NCBI RefSeq assembly: GCF_009865135.1
Contig: NZ_WWGH01000001.1
Location: 4,278,001 to 4,342,000, forward strand
DNA length: 64,000 nucleotides
Source: Streptomyces sp. SID8374
GTDB lineage: Bacteria > Actinomycetota > Actinomycetes > Streptomycetales > Streptomycetaceae
Direction: 5' to 3'
Of the stretch, positions 50,564 through 58,859 are shown piece by piece (the stretch's first letter is position 1; each line of letters starts with the position of its first letter). Both the position numbers and the translations under genes were made by a program. Under the pieces are notes generated by a model. It was not told the origin of the DNA. It was given only the letters and a program-made list of their open reading frames with translations, and made no database searches.

Positions 50564-51955
50564 TCACTCCTGCCGCAGCGCCTCCAGCTGGTCCAGGAAC
50601 CACTGCTGCGGCGGGAGCGCGGTCGCCGCCTCCGCCAGCCGCTTCGTGCGGCCGGTCCGCTCCTCGGCGCTCATCGACAAAGCCTCGTGCAGCGCCTCCG
50701 CCGTGCCCACCACGTCGTACGGGTTCACCACGATCGCGTCCTCGCCCAGCTCCTCGTACGCCCCCGCCTCCCGCGACAGCACCAGCGCGCAGCCGTGGTC
50801 GGAGACGACGGGGACCTCCTTGGCGACCAGGTTCATGCCGTCCCGGATCGGGTTGACCAGGGCCACATCCGCCAGCCGGTACGCGGCGAGCGAGCGGGCG
50901 AAGTCGTCCTTCACATGGAGGACGACGGGCGTCCAACTCTCCGTGCCGTACTCCCCGTTGATCTCCGTTGCCAGAGTCTGCACCGCCGCCGTGTAGTCCC
51001 GGTAGACCGAGAGGTCCTGGCGGGAGGGGTAGGCGAAGGCCACGTGGACCACGCGCTCGCGCCACTCGGGGCGGGTCTCCAGCAGGGCCCGGTACGCGTG
51101 CAGGCCGCGCACGATGTTCTTGGACAGCTCGGTGCGGTCCACCCGGACGATGGTCTTCCGGCCCTCGCCCACCTGCTCCCGCAGCGCCTCCATGCGCTCG
51201 TCGACGTCCGCCTCCTGCGAGCGCCGCCGCAGGAAGTCCGCGTCCGCCCCCAGCCCGTGCACCCCGATCCTGGTGCGGCCCGTCCCGCCGAGGATCTCCG
51301 TACAGCAGCTGATGAACGCGTCCGCCCACCGCCGGGTCAGGAACGCGGCCCGGTCCGCGCCGAGGATGCCGCGCAGCAGCTGCTCGCCGATGTCGTCGGG
51401 CAGCAGCCGGAAGTAGTCCACCGGCGCCCACGGGGTGTGCGAGAAGTGGCCGATCCTCAGGTCCGGGCGCAGCTCGCGGAGCATCCCGGGGACCAGGGCC
51501 AGGTGGTAGTCCTGCACCAGCACCGCCGCCCCCGGCCCCGCCTCCTCGGCGAGCGCCCGGGCGAAGGCCCGGTTGTACGTCTCGTACGAGGCCCACTGGC
51601 GCCGGAACTCCGCGTCGAAGACCGGCTCCACGGGGGTCTGGTAGAGCAGGTGGTGGACGAACCAGAGCACCGAGTTGGCGATGCCGTTGTACGCGTCGGC
51701 GTGGACCTCGGCGTCGATGTCCAGCATCCGTACGCCCGGCTCACCGACCCCGCGCCGTACCGCCTCGCGGTCGCCGTCGCCGAGGGCCGCGCAGACCCAG
51801 AGCTTGTCGTCGACGGCGCTCAGCCCGGAGACGAGACCGCCCCCGCCGCGCTTGGCGTCGAGAGTCCCGTCCTCGCCGAGCGTGTACGTGATGGGGCCGC
51901 GGTTGGACGCGACGAGAACCTGGGCGGTGGAGGAGGGTGCGTGCTCGGAGACCAT
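50564..51955 (-). CDS. otsA: Trehalose-6-phosphate synthase (GT20)
   Basis: 463 aa. VLVASNRGPITYTLGEDGTLDAKRGGGGLVSGLSAV is the nucleotide-sugar loop, followed by ANSVLWFVHHLLYQTP, VLVQDYHLALVPGMLRE, IGHFSHTPWAP, RVDRTELSKNIVRGLHAY and NPIRDGMNLVAKE, all GT20 landmarks. It joins UDP- or GDP-glucose to glucose-6-P. Convergent with otsB. Confidence 0.94.
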   Translation of the reverse strand: MVSEHAPSSTAQVLVASNRGPITYTLGEDGTLDAKRGGGGLVSGLSAVDDKLWVCAALGDGDREAVRRGVGEPGVRMLDIDAEVHADAYNGIANSVLWFVHHLLYQTPVEPVFDAEFRRQWASYETYNRAFARALAEEAGPGAAVLVQDYHLALVPGMLRELRPDLRIGHFSHTPWAPVDYFRLLPDDIGEQLLRGILGADRAAFLTRRWADAFISCCTEILGGTGRTRIGVHGLGADADFLRRRSQEADVDERMEALREQVGEGRKTIVRVDRTELSKNIVRGLHAYRALLETRPEWRERVVHVAFAYPSRQDLSVYRDYTAAVQTLATEINGEYGTESWTPVVLHVKDDFARSLAAYRLADVALVNPIRDGMNLVAKEVPVVSDHGCALVLSREAGAYEELGEDAIVVNPYDVVGTAEALHEALSMSAEERTGRTKRLAEAATALPPQQWFLDQLEALRQE

Positions 51956-52103
51956 GTAGCGGAACCTAGCCCGTAAGGGAAGCCGCCAAACGCCTCAGGG
52001 CCCCCGGCCGCTCAAGCCTCACGCGCCCCACGCCTCCTACCGCCCGCGCCTCACGCCGCCCACCGCGCCCGCGCACACCTCAGAGCCGCCGGAGCCCCGC
52101 GCC

Positions 52104-53054
52104 TCACGCCGCCCACCGCTCCGCGTACTCCTCGATCTCCCGCATCGGCGGCCGCTCCTCCGTGTCCACCGCATGGGTGCGCGGCACGAACCCCTCCTCG
52201 CCCCGCTCGAACTGCGTCAGCGCGGGCCGCACCAGATGGCCCCGGGAGAGCCGCAGCTGCGCCGTGCGGTAGATCGCCGCGGCCATCCGGCCCAGCGCCT
52301 GCCCGTCCTGGTGGCGGTGGCGCCGCACCCCCACGTCGACCTGGCCCAGCGCGTCCAGATCCACGGTGTGCAGGGCGTCGACGAGGAGCCCCAGCTCCAC
52401 CCCGTAACCGACCGGGAACGGCAGCCGCTCCAGCAAGGACCGCCGCACCGCGTACTCGCCGCCCAGCGGCTGTACGAAGCCGGCCAGCTGCGGCCAGTGC
52501 AGATTGAGCAGCGGGCGTGCCACCAATTCGGTGACGCGGCCGCCCTGACCTGCGCTGTCGCCGAGCGGACGGTCGTACATCGCCTTGACGAACTGGACCG
52601 CGGGGTCCGTGAGCAGCGGGCCCACCGTCCCCGAGACGAAGTCCGCCGAGAAGTCCTTGAGGTCGGCGTCGACGAAGCAGACGATCTCGCCGCTGGTGAC
52701 CAGGAGCGACCGCCACAGCACCTCGCCCTTGCCGGGCAGGGCCGGGATCCGGGGCAGGATCGCGTCCCGGTGCACCACCCGGGCGCCCGCCGCGCGCGCC
52801 ACGGCGGCGGTGGCGTCGGTGGAACCGGAGTCGATCACCACCAGCTCGTCGACCAGCCGGACCTTCTCCATCAGCTCCCGCCGGATCGTCGCCACGATGG
52901 CGCCGACCGTGGCCTCCTCGTTCAGCGCGGGCAGCACCACACTCACCGACGTACGGTGAGGGTCGGCGGCCCGGGCGTCGGTGAGCCGGTTCAGCGGGCG
53001 GTCGGCGGACGACCAGGAACGCCTGGTCAGCCAGCGTTCCACCTCTTCGAGCAC
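52104..53054 (-). CDS. gpgS: Glucosyl-3-phosphoglycerate synthase (GT81)
   Basis: 316 aa. The GT-A fold begins TSVSVVLPALNEEATVGAIVATIRR, with VIDSGSTDATAAVA, PALPGKGEVLWRSLLVTSGEIVCFVDADLKDF (metal-binding DAD) and QPLGGEYAVRRSLLERLPFPVGYGVELGLLVD, then a C-terminal VRRHRHQ. It transfers glucose to 3-phosphoglycerate, the first step of glucosylglycerate (and, in mycobacteria, methylglucose polysaccharide) synthesis. The cluster with otsA/otsB is a compatible-solute group. Confidence 0.9.
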   Translation of the reverse strand: MLEEVERWLTRRSWSSADRPLNRLTDARAADPHRTSVSVVLPALNEEATVGAIVATIRRELMEKVRLVDELVVIDSGSTDATAAVARAAGARVVHRDAILPRIPALPGKGEVLWRSLLVTSGEIVCFVDADLKDFSADFVSGTVGPLLTDPAVQFVKAMYDRPLGDSAGQGGRVTELVARPLLNLHWPQLAGFVQPLGGEYAVRRSLLERLPFPVGYGVELGLLVDALHTVDLDALGQVDVGVRRHRHQDGQALGRMAAAIYRTAQLRLSRGHLVRPALTQFERGEEGFVPRTHAVDTEERPPMREIEEYAERWAA

Positions 53055-53214
53055 GGTCGGAACTCCTTGCGTGTGAGCGGTATGTGATCCATCTCGCCGT
53101 TCGGACGACTATCTCAACAGTCCGGTCCTTCGGTTACAGTCTTGAACAACGCGGATGACCGTCGCATGTCGGGGTCCGTCCGCACACAAACGCCTGGATC
53201 GAAGATCCAGTGCC

Positions 53215-53350
53215 ACAGAGCTCATCCAGAGGGACTGAGGGAACGGCCCGTTGAAGTCCCGGCAACCCTCCTACCGGCCGCGAGGTCACGGTGGGGAAGG
53301 TGCCAATTCCGTCTTGTGGCGAAATGCGCCGCAAGGAAGATGAGGAGAAA
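53215..53350 (+). ncRNA. SAM-I riboswitch upstream of thrC
   Basis: The P1 arms CTCATC (53221-53226) and GATGAG (53339-53344) enclose the conserved S-box core: AGAGGGACTGAGGG, GTTGAAGTCCCGGCAACC, GGGGAAGGTGCCAATTCC and a GGCGAAATGCGCC hairpin. The 3' P1 strand runs into GAGGAG, the thrC ribosome site, and GAGG...CCTC (53342-53358) could form an alternative helix, so SAM may block translation. A hairpin CTGGATC-GAA-GATCCAG (53194-53210) lies just upstream. Confidence 0.88.
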
Positions 53351-53364
53351 GGGCCTCCGCCATC

Positions 53365-54660
53365 ATGGCTGTTCAGACCATTGCAGGTAATGCCACCACC
53401 GCCCCCGTGGACCTCGGTCCCGCCGCGGCGCTTTCCTGCCGCGAGTGCGGCGAGCGTTTCGAGCTCGGCCCCCTTTTCGCCTGTGCGTCCTGTTTCGGAC
53501 CACTGGAAGTGGCGTACGACCTGCCGACCGGTTCCGCCGAGGAGCTGAAGAAGCGCATCGAGGCCGGTCCGAACAACATCTGGCGCTACGCCCCGCTGCT
53601 GCCGGTGCCCGCCGATGTCGCGGAGAAGCCCAATATCAACCCCGGTTTCACCAAGCTGGTCAAGGCCGACAACCTCGCCCGTGAGCTGGGCGTCACCGGC
53701 GGCCTGTACGTCAAGGACGACTCCGGCAACCCGACGCACTCCTTCAAGGACCGTGTCGTCGCGATCGCCGTCGAGGCCGCCCGCGCCTTCGGCTTCACCA
53801 CCCTGTCCTGCTCCTCCACGGGCAACCTGGCCGGTGCCGTCGGTGCCGCCGCCGCCCGCGCCGGACTGCGCTCCTGCGTCTTCATCCCGCACGACCTGGA
53901 GCAGGGCAAGGTCGTCATGGCCGCGGTGTACGGCGGTGAGCTGGTCGGCATCGAGGGCAACTACGACGACGTCAACCGCTTCTGCTCCGAGCTCATCGGC
54001 GACCCGCTCGGCGAGGGCTGGGGCTTCGTCAACGTCAACCTGCGCCCGTACTACGGCGAGGGCTCCAAGACCCTGGCGTACGAGATCTGCGAGCAGCTCG
54101 GCTGGAAGCTGCCCGACCAGATCGTCATCCCGATCGCGTCCGGCTCCCAGCTGACGAAGATCGACAAGGGGTTCCAGGAGCTGATCAAGCTCGGCCTGGT
54201 CGAGGACAGGCCGTACAAGATCTTCGGCGCCCAGGCCGAGGGCTGCTCGCCGGTCTCCGCCGCCTTCAAGGCCGGGCACGACGTCGTACGGCCCCAGAAG
54301 CCGAACACCATCGCCAAGTCCCTGGCCATCGGCAACCCGGCGGACGGCCCGTACGTCCTGGACATCGCCCGCCGCACCGGCGGCGCCGTGGAGGACGTGA
54401 ACGACGAGCAGGTCGTCGACGCGATCAAGCTGCTGGCGCGCACCGAGGGCATCTTCGGCGAGACGGCGGGCGGCGTGACGCTCGGCGTGACCAAGAAGCT
54501 CATCGAGGCGGGCGTGATCGACCCGGCGCTCACCACCGTCGTCCTGAACACCGGTGACGGCCTCAAGACCCTCGACGCGGTCTCCGCGACCTCGCAGGCG
54601 ACGGCCACCATCAAGCCGAGCCTGGACGCCTTCCGCGCCGCGGGCCTCGCCTCCGCCTGA
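53365..54660 (+). CDS. thrC: Threonine synthase
   Basis: 431 aa. An N-terminal zinc-ribbon-like unit (SCRECGERFELGPLFACASCFGPLEVAYDLP) precedes the PLP fold-type II domain: NPTHSFKDRVVAIAVEAARAFGF holds the PLP Lys and CSSTGNLAGAVGAAAARAGL the phosphate/substrate loop; VLNTGDGLKTLD is C-terminal. It converts O-phosphohomoserine to threonine, competing with the methionine branch, which gives sense to the SAM riboswitch upstream. Followed after 41 bp by the sulfur-carrier gene. Confidence 0.94.
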   Translation: MAVQTIAGNATTAPVDLGPAAALSCRECGERFELGPLFACASCFGPLEVAYDLPTGSAEELKKRIEAGPNNIWRYAPLLPVPADVAEKPNINPGFTKLVKADNLARELGVTGGLYVKDDSGNPTHSFKDRVVAIAVEAARAFGFTTLSCSSTGNLAGAVGAAAARAGLRSCVFIPHDLEQGKVVMAAVYGGELVGIEGNYDDVNRFCSELIGDPLGEGWGFVNVNLRPYYGEGSKTLAYEICEQLGWKLPDQIVIPIASGSQLTKIDKGFQELIKLGLVEDRPYKIFGAQAEGCSPVSAAFKAGHDVVRPQKPNTIAKSLAIGNPADGPYVLDIARRTGGAVEDVNDEQVVDAIKLLARTEGIFGETAGGVTLGVTKKLIEAGVIDPALTTVVLNTGDGLKTLDAVSATSQATATIKPSLDAFRAAGLASA

Positions 54661-54701
54661 CGACCCACCGCACCGAGACCGAAGCAAGAAGGGCACCCAC
54701 C

Positions 54702-54980
54702 ATGAGCGTCAAGGTCCGCATCCCCACCATCCTCCGCACGTACACGGGCGGCCAGGCCGAGGTCACGGCGGAGGGCGCGAAGCTCTCCGAGGTCATCGAC
54801 TCCCTGGAGAAGGACCACCCGGGCATCGCCGCCCGCGTCCTGGACGACCAGGGCAAGCTGCGCCGCTTCGTCAACGTGTACGTCAACGACGACGACGTGC
54901 GCTTCGAGGGCGGCCTCGACGCCGCCACGCCCGACGGCGCCGGCATCTCGATCATCCCGGCCGTGGCCGGCGGCTGCTGA
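54702..54980 (+). CDS. cysO: ThiS/MoaD-family sulfur carrier, CysO-like, ending GGC
   Basis: 92 aa, ubiquitin-like fold: MSVKVRIPTILRTYTGGQAEVTAEGAKLSEVIDSLEKDHPGI, RFVNVYVNDDDVRFEGGLDAATPDGAGISIIPAVAGGC. It is close to mycobacterial CysO, which carries sulfur as a C-terminal thiocarboxylate on Gly-Gly for cysteine synthesis. Here the Gly-Gly is capped by one extra Cys, so removal by a JAMM-type protease would be needed, or the encoded form corresponds to the CysO-cysteine adduct. Downstream of thrC in the same transcript. Confidence 0.85.
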   Translation: MSVKVRIPTILRTYTGGQAEVTAEGAKLSEVIDSLEKDHPGIAARVLDDQGKLRRFVNVYVNDDDVRFEGGLDAATPDGAGISIIPAVAGGC

Positions 54981-55006
54981 TCCGACGACCTTCAGCTGAA
55001 CAACAG

Positions 55007-55040
55007 TTGCCCCCTCCGCTGCACAAAGCGGAGGGGGCAA
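55007..55040 (+). terminator. Terminator after thrC-cysO
   Basis: TTGCCCCCTCCGCT (55007-55020) pairs exactly with 55027-55040 (14 bp, 6-nt loop GCACAA) followed by TTCT. A strong intrinsic terminator. Confidence 0.9.
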
Positions 55041-55257
55041 TTCTGCATGGTTGAGCGCGGTAGAGTTGGGGAAGCCCCCTTCGCTGCGCGTGCCGCCCGC
55101 ATATGAGAATGCGCCCGGCCCCGATAAGAAGCAGCCAAAGTACGTGAACCCCTTGAGGCATAAGTGGCCTTTGCCTGGCCCGACTTGCCCGTAAATTTCA
55201 GCAATCCCGCATATTCGGGCGTTCGCCCGTGCCCAGAATTCTCGTCCGATTGACCTG

Positions 55258-55285
55258 TTGCAGAGGGCAGTTGGGCGGATACATT
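55258..55285 (+). promoter_or_regulatory. Possible promoter and long leader of the cold-shock gene
   Basis: TTGCAG (55258-55263) and TACATT (55280-55285) are spaced 16 bp and lie about 115 bp before the cold-shock ATG, which would give the long 5' leader usual for cspA-type mRNAs. CACCCTC/GAGGGTG (about 55315-55337) could form a leader hairpin. The rest of 55041-55257 shows no gene. Confidence 0.35.
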
Positions 55286-55399
55286 CGGCCGCGGTCGACG
55301 CGCTGCGGCGCCGCGCACCCTCTCCTGTCGGAGGGTGAGTTCCGACCCGGGGCCGCGAAGTGCGGTCCCGTGCAAGGGCCAGTTATAGGGGAGTTAGGC

Positions 55400-55606
55400 A
55401 TGGCTCAGGGCACCGTCAAGTGGTTCAACGCGGAGAAGGGGTACGGCTTCATCGCGGTCGACGGTGGTGCGGATGTTTTCGTCCACTACAGCGCGATCCA
55501 GATGGACGGGTACCGCACCCTCGAAGAGGGTCAGCGAGTTGAATTCGAGATCTCGCAGGGCCAGAAGGGGCCCCAGGCCGACATGGTCAAGCTCGCCGTC
55601 GGCTGA
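55400..55606 (+). CDS. Cold-shock protein (CspA family)
   Basis: 68 aa. MAQGTVKWFNAEKGYGFIAVDGGADVFVHYSAIQ carries both RNP motifs (KGYGFI and VFVHY) of the OB-fold cold-shock domain. An RNA chaperone acting on cytoplasmic mRNA. GGGGAG precedes the ATG. Orthologous by context to one of the scoF/csp genes next to groEL2. Confidence 0.95.
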   Translation: MAQGTVKWFNAEKGYGFIAVDGGADVFVHYSAIQMDGYRTLEEGQRVEFEISQGQKGPQADMVKLAVG

Positions 55607-55643
55607 CGCCCGGCGCGGCCGTCCGACGTCACTACTCACGCAC

Positions 55644-55680
55644 GTAGGGCCCGACCCCGGATCAGGGGATCGGGCCCTAC
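55644..55680 (+). terminator. Terminator after the cold-shock gene
   Basis: GTAGGGCCCGA (55644-55654) and TCGGGCCCTAC (55670-55680) pair over 11 bp, with further CCCC/GGGG pairing inside. Confidence 0.85.
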
Positions 55681-55743
55681 GCGCGTCCCGGGACCGGATG
55701 GCCGGACCCGGCCCGGGTCATGGCGGGCCTTGGCCTGAGTCGC

Positions 55744-55769
55744 TTGCACTCTCGGGGGTCGAGTGCTAA
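55744..55769. promoter_or_regulatory. CIRCE element 1 (HrcA operator)
   Basis: TTGCACTC - 9 nt - GAGTGCTAA matches the CIRCE consensus TTAGCACTC-N9-GAGTGCTAA almost perfectly, 163 bp before groEL. HrcA bound here represses groE genes until heat shock. Confidence 0.92.
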
Positions 55770-55778
55770 TCATTGGCA

Positions 55779-55801
55779 TTAGCACTCTCCAGGTGAGAGT
55801 G
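55779..55801. promoter_or_regulatory. CIRCE element 2, degenerate right half
   Basis: A perfect left arm TTAGCACTC (55779-55787), nine bases, then GAGTG followed by ACAG instead of CTAA. Ten bases separate it from element 1, and the inner arms form another inverted repeat (GAGTGCTAAT...ATTAGCACTC). Confidence 0.8.
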
Positions 55802-55931
55802 ACAGAAACTTGGACCGGGCCGGTGAGGCCCGCAGGCGCGGTGGGGCAAGGAACCACCACGCAGGCAGGCCGTCCGTCGCGGGCGCCTCTCGGTCCGGAG
55901 AATCCACCCCTGTCCGGGAGGACCACTTCAC

Positions 55932-57554
55932 ATGGCCAAGATCATCGCGTTCGACGAGGAGGCACGGCGCGGTCTCGAGCGCGGGATGAACCAGCTCGCC
56001 GACGCCGTCAAGGTCACCCTCGGCCCCAAGGGCCGTAACGTCGTCCTCGAGAAGAAGTGGGGCGCGCCCACGATCACCAACGATGGTGTTTCCATCGCCA
56101 AGGAGATCGAGCTCGAGGACCCGTACGAGAAGATCGGTGCGGAGCTGGTCAAGGAGGTCGCCAAGAAGACGGACGACGTCGCCGGCGACGGTACGACCAC
56201 CGCCACCGTTCTCGCCCAGGCTCTCGTCCGCGAGGGTCTGCGCAACGTCGCCGCAGGCGCCAACCCGATGGCCCTCAAGCGGGGCATCGAGAAGGCCGTC
56301 GAGGCCGTCTCCGCCGCTCTGCTGGAGCAGGCCAAGGACGTGGAGACCAAGGAGCAGATCGCTTCGACCGCCTCCATCTCCGCCGCCGACACCGAGATCG
56401 GCGCCAAGATCGCCGAGGCGATGGACAAGGTCGGCAAGGAAGGCGTCATCACCGTCGAGGAGTCCCAGACCTTCGGTCTGGAGCTTGAGCTCACCGAGGG
56501 TATGCGCTTCGACAAGGGCTACATCTCGGCCTACTTCGCGACCGACATGGAGCGTATGGAGGCGTCTCTCGACGACCCGTACATCCTGATCGTCAACTCG
56601 AAGATCGCCAGCGTCAAGGACCTGATCCCGCTGCTGGAGAAGGTCATGCAGTCGGGCAAGCCCCTGCTGATCATCGCCGAGGACGTCGAGGGCGAGGCGC
56701 TCTCCACCCTGGTCGTCAACAAGATCAAGGGCACGTTCAAGTCCGTCGCCGTCAAGGCCCCGGGCTTCGGCGACCGCCGCAAGGCCATGCTCGCGGACAT
56801 CGCCATCCTCACCGGTGGCACCGTGATCTCCGAGGAGGTCGGTCTCAAGCTGGAGAACGCCGGCCTGGACCTGCTCGGCCGCGCCCGCAAGGTCGTCATC
56901 ACCAAGGACGAGACCACGATCGTCGACGGTGCCGGTGACAGCGAGCAGGTGCAGGGTCGCGTCAAGCAGATCCGCGCCGAGATCGAGAACTCCGACTCGG
57001 ACTACGACCGCGAGAAGCTCCAGGAGCGCCTCGCGAAGCTGGCCGGCGGCGTGGCCGTCATCAAGGCCGGCGCCGCCACCGAGGTGGAGCTCAAGGAGCG
57101 CAAGCACCGCATCGAGGACGCGGTGCGCAACGCCAAGGCCGCCGTCGAGGAGGGCATCGTCGCCGGTGGTGGCGTGGCTCTGCTCCAGGCCTCGGCAGTC
57201 TTCGACAAGCTGGACCTCACGGGTGACGAGGCGACCGGCGCCAACGCCGTGAAGCTCGCGCTGGAGGCCCCGCTCAAGCAGATCGCCGTCAACGGTGGTC
57301 TCGAGGGTGGCGTCGTCGTCGAGAAGGTCCGCAACCTGCCGATCGGTCACGGCCTCAACGCCGCGTCCGGCGAGTACGTGGACATGATCGCCGAGGGCAT
57401 CATCGACCCGGCGAAGGTCACGCGCTCCGCTCTGCAGAACGCCGCCTCCATCGCCGCGCTCTTCCTCACCACCGAGGCCGTCATCGCCGACAAGCCCGAG
57501 AAGGCCGGCGCGGCCACTCCGGGCGGCATGCCGGGCGGTGACATGGACTTCTGA
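55932..57554 (+). CDS. groEL: 60-kDa chaperonin GroEL (GroEL2 type)
   Basis: 540 aa, full length: MAKIIAFDEEARRGLERGMNQLADAVKVTLGPKGRNVVLEKKWGAPTITNDGVSIAKEIEL, GDGTTTATVLAQALV (ATP site), and a GGMPGGDMDF tail rather than a His-rich one. No groES precedes it, so it is the stand-alone copy of the two usual in Streptomyces, controlled by HrcA/CIRCE. Folds cytosolic proteins with GroES from the other locus. Confidence 0.97.
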   Translation: MAKIIAFDEEARRGLERGMNQLADAVKVTLGPKGRNVVLEKKWGAPTITNDGVSIAKEIELEDPYEKIGAELVKEVAKKTDDVAGDGTTTATVLAQALVREGLRNVAAGANPMALKRGIEKAVEAVSAALLEQAKDVETKEQIASTASISAADTEIGAKIAEAMDKVGKEGVITVEESQTFGLELELTEGMRFDKGYISAYFATDMERMEASLDDPYILIVNSKIASVKDLIPLLEKVMQSGKPLLIIAEDVEGEALSTLVVNKIKGTFKSVAVKAPGFGDRRKAMLADIAILTGGTVISEEVGLKLENAGLDLLGRARKVVITKDETTIVDGAGDSEQVQGRVKQIRAEIENSDSDYDREKLQERLAKLAGGVAVIKAGAATEVELKERKHRIEDAVRNAKAAVEEGIVAGGGVALLQASAVFDKLDLTGDEATGANAVKLALEAPLKQIAVNGGLEGGVVVEKVRNLPIGHGLNAASGEYVDMIAEGIIDPAKVTRSALQNAASIAALFLTTEAVIADKPEKAGAATPGGMPGGDMDF

Positions 57555-57591
57555 TCGGGTCCTCACGACCGGTCGAAGCTCCACGCACGTC

Positions 57592-57637
57592 CCACAGGGG
57601 CGGGCATCTCCTTCACGGGAGGTGCCCGCCCCTGTGG
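57592..57637 (+). terminator. Terminator after groEL
   Basis: CCACAGGGGCGGGCA (57592-57606) pairs exactly with 57623-57637, a 15-bp stem with a 16-nt loop. Confidence 0.88.
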
Positions 57638-57711
57638 CGTGTCCGGGGTCTGCTGGGAGACTGCGGGGGAGCGGTCGGTGGGTTTCTTACGGGTACGGGG
57701 GCGGGGCGGGC

Positions 57712-58146
57712 ATGAGCGGGAGTACGGCGGGGAGAACGGGCGGAGGACGGCTCAAGGGGGTCTCGCTCGTCCTGGGCGGGGCCGTGCTGTTCGCGGCGGG
57801 CCTGTTCATCGTGGCGACGGGCACGGGCCTTTCCGGCCTCCTCGGCATGCGGGTGGAGACCTTCGGCGACATCGACTGCCGCGACACGCGCACCAGCAAG
57901 GGGCAGACGGTCTGGCACTGCTTCGGTGCGGCGGACGGCGTCGGGCCCACCCGGATCAGCTTCGCGGACCACGACGGCCGGAACGACCCCGAGACGATCA
58001 CCGCGACCCAGCTGACCGAGGGCGGGCGGTGGTTCGCGCACTCGTCGACGATCGTCGGCTACGGCATGATCCCGCTGCTGCTGGGCACCGGAGTGGCGGC
58101 CTGGGGCGGCTACCGGGTGCGTGATGCTGGGCGACCGGGCCGCTGA
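57712..58146 (+). CDS. Two-helix membrane protein
   Basis: 144 aa from the ATG at 57712 (GGGGCGGG upstream). The first helix is VSLVLGGAVLFAAGLFIVATGTGL. An exposed domain with one pair of cysteines (DIDCRDTRTSKGQTVWHCFGAADG) follows, then GYGMIPLLLGTGVAAWGGYRV as the second helix. The pair could form a disulfide outside the membrane. No family recognised. Confidence 0.7.
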   Translation: MSGSTAGRTGGGRLKGVSLVLGGAVLFAAGLFIVATGTGLSGLLGMRVETFGDIDCRDTRTSKGQTVWHCFGAADGVGPTRISFADHDGRNDPETITATQLTEGGRWFAHSSTIVGYGMIPLLLGTGVAAWGGYRVRDAGRPGR

Positions 58147-58587
58147 GGGGTGTTGACGGGCGCCGAGAGCCCCTGATGGACCCGAACGAGCGGTCGGGCA
58201 TGGCCGAATGGCTACTTGCAGGCCCCCGCGACGTACGGCAACACGTGTTCGACCGGTTTCGGTGATGTCGGTGGCGCGCCGGCCGCCGGTGGGGTAGCGC
58301 CGCTGCGGGCGCCACCGGGCGCGCGGCGCTGCTGGTTCCTCCGTTCCGCCGTGGGCGGTCCGATCCCCGGGCAGCTCACCGCCGGGTCGGACGGCACCGT
58401 ACGGCCATTGGTCCAGTCCACCCGCCCATCGCGGCCCGCCGGTGTGCGACTGCACATGCCGACCGGTCGGTGCCCTGAGGGGCGGCCGACGGCAGCGGCT
58501 CCCGCCCCCGTCGCTCGCGCTATCCGGCCAACTTCGGGCGGTGGGTCGGAATCACGCGTACCGGTCCGGCAGCGGGACATGATGGCT

Positions 58588-58612
58588 CTGGTGTTCACCC
58601 GGTGAACACCAG
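58588..58612. promoter_or_regulatory. Perfect palindrome upstream of the lasso peptide operon
   Basis: CTGGTGTTCACC (58588-58599), one C, then GGTGAACACCAG (58601-58612): 12-bp arms, centre 87 bp before the precursor ATG. A further small palindrome TAACTCCAGTTA follows at 58622-58633. Likely a regulator-binding site. From 58147 to 58587 I see no gene: both long frames there have random composition. Confidence 0.7.
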
Positions 58613-58686
58613 TCGCATGAGTAACTCCAGTTATGCGGAAGCCATTTGGGCATAACGGTCGTCAACCGCACAGAAGGGAAGGTGTC

Positions 58687-58809
58687 ATGAAGCAGCAGAA
58701 GAAGGCTTACGTGAAGCCGTCGCTGTTCAAGCAGGGCGACTTTTCGAAGAAGACCGCCGGTTACTTCTACGGCTCGTACAAGGAGTACTGGGTCCGGCGC
58801 ATCATCTGA
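58687..58809 (+). CDS. Lasso peptide precursor, keywimysin-like
   Basis: 40 aa, GGGAAGG upstream. The leader has the RRE-recognition motif Y-x-x-P-x-L-x-x-x-G-x-F (YVKPSLFKQGDF, residues 8-19) and the penultimate Thr (KKTA) before the cut. The core is GYFYGSYKEYWVRRII (residues 25-40). Gly1 to Glu9 would close a nine-residue macrolactam ring GYFYGSYKE with tail YWVRRII, a class II lasso peptide without cysteines. Two Arg in the tail make it basic. From memory, keywimysin has nearly the same core. Too short for routine gene calling. Confidence 0.93.
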   Translation: MKQQKKAYVKPSLFKQGDFSKKTAGYFYGSYKEYWVRRII

Positions 58810-58859
58810 ACCGCCGACCGGTTCCCTGTGCACGGTGTGAGAACTTCCGAAAGGTGAAG

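Noticed and set aside
58212..58605. Opposing frames of 129 and 128 codons upstream of the lasso genes
   Set aside because: Neither has a ribosome site or protein-like composition; they are mutual shadows in GC-rich noncoding DNA.
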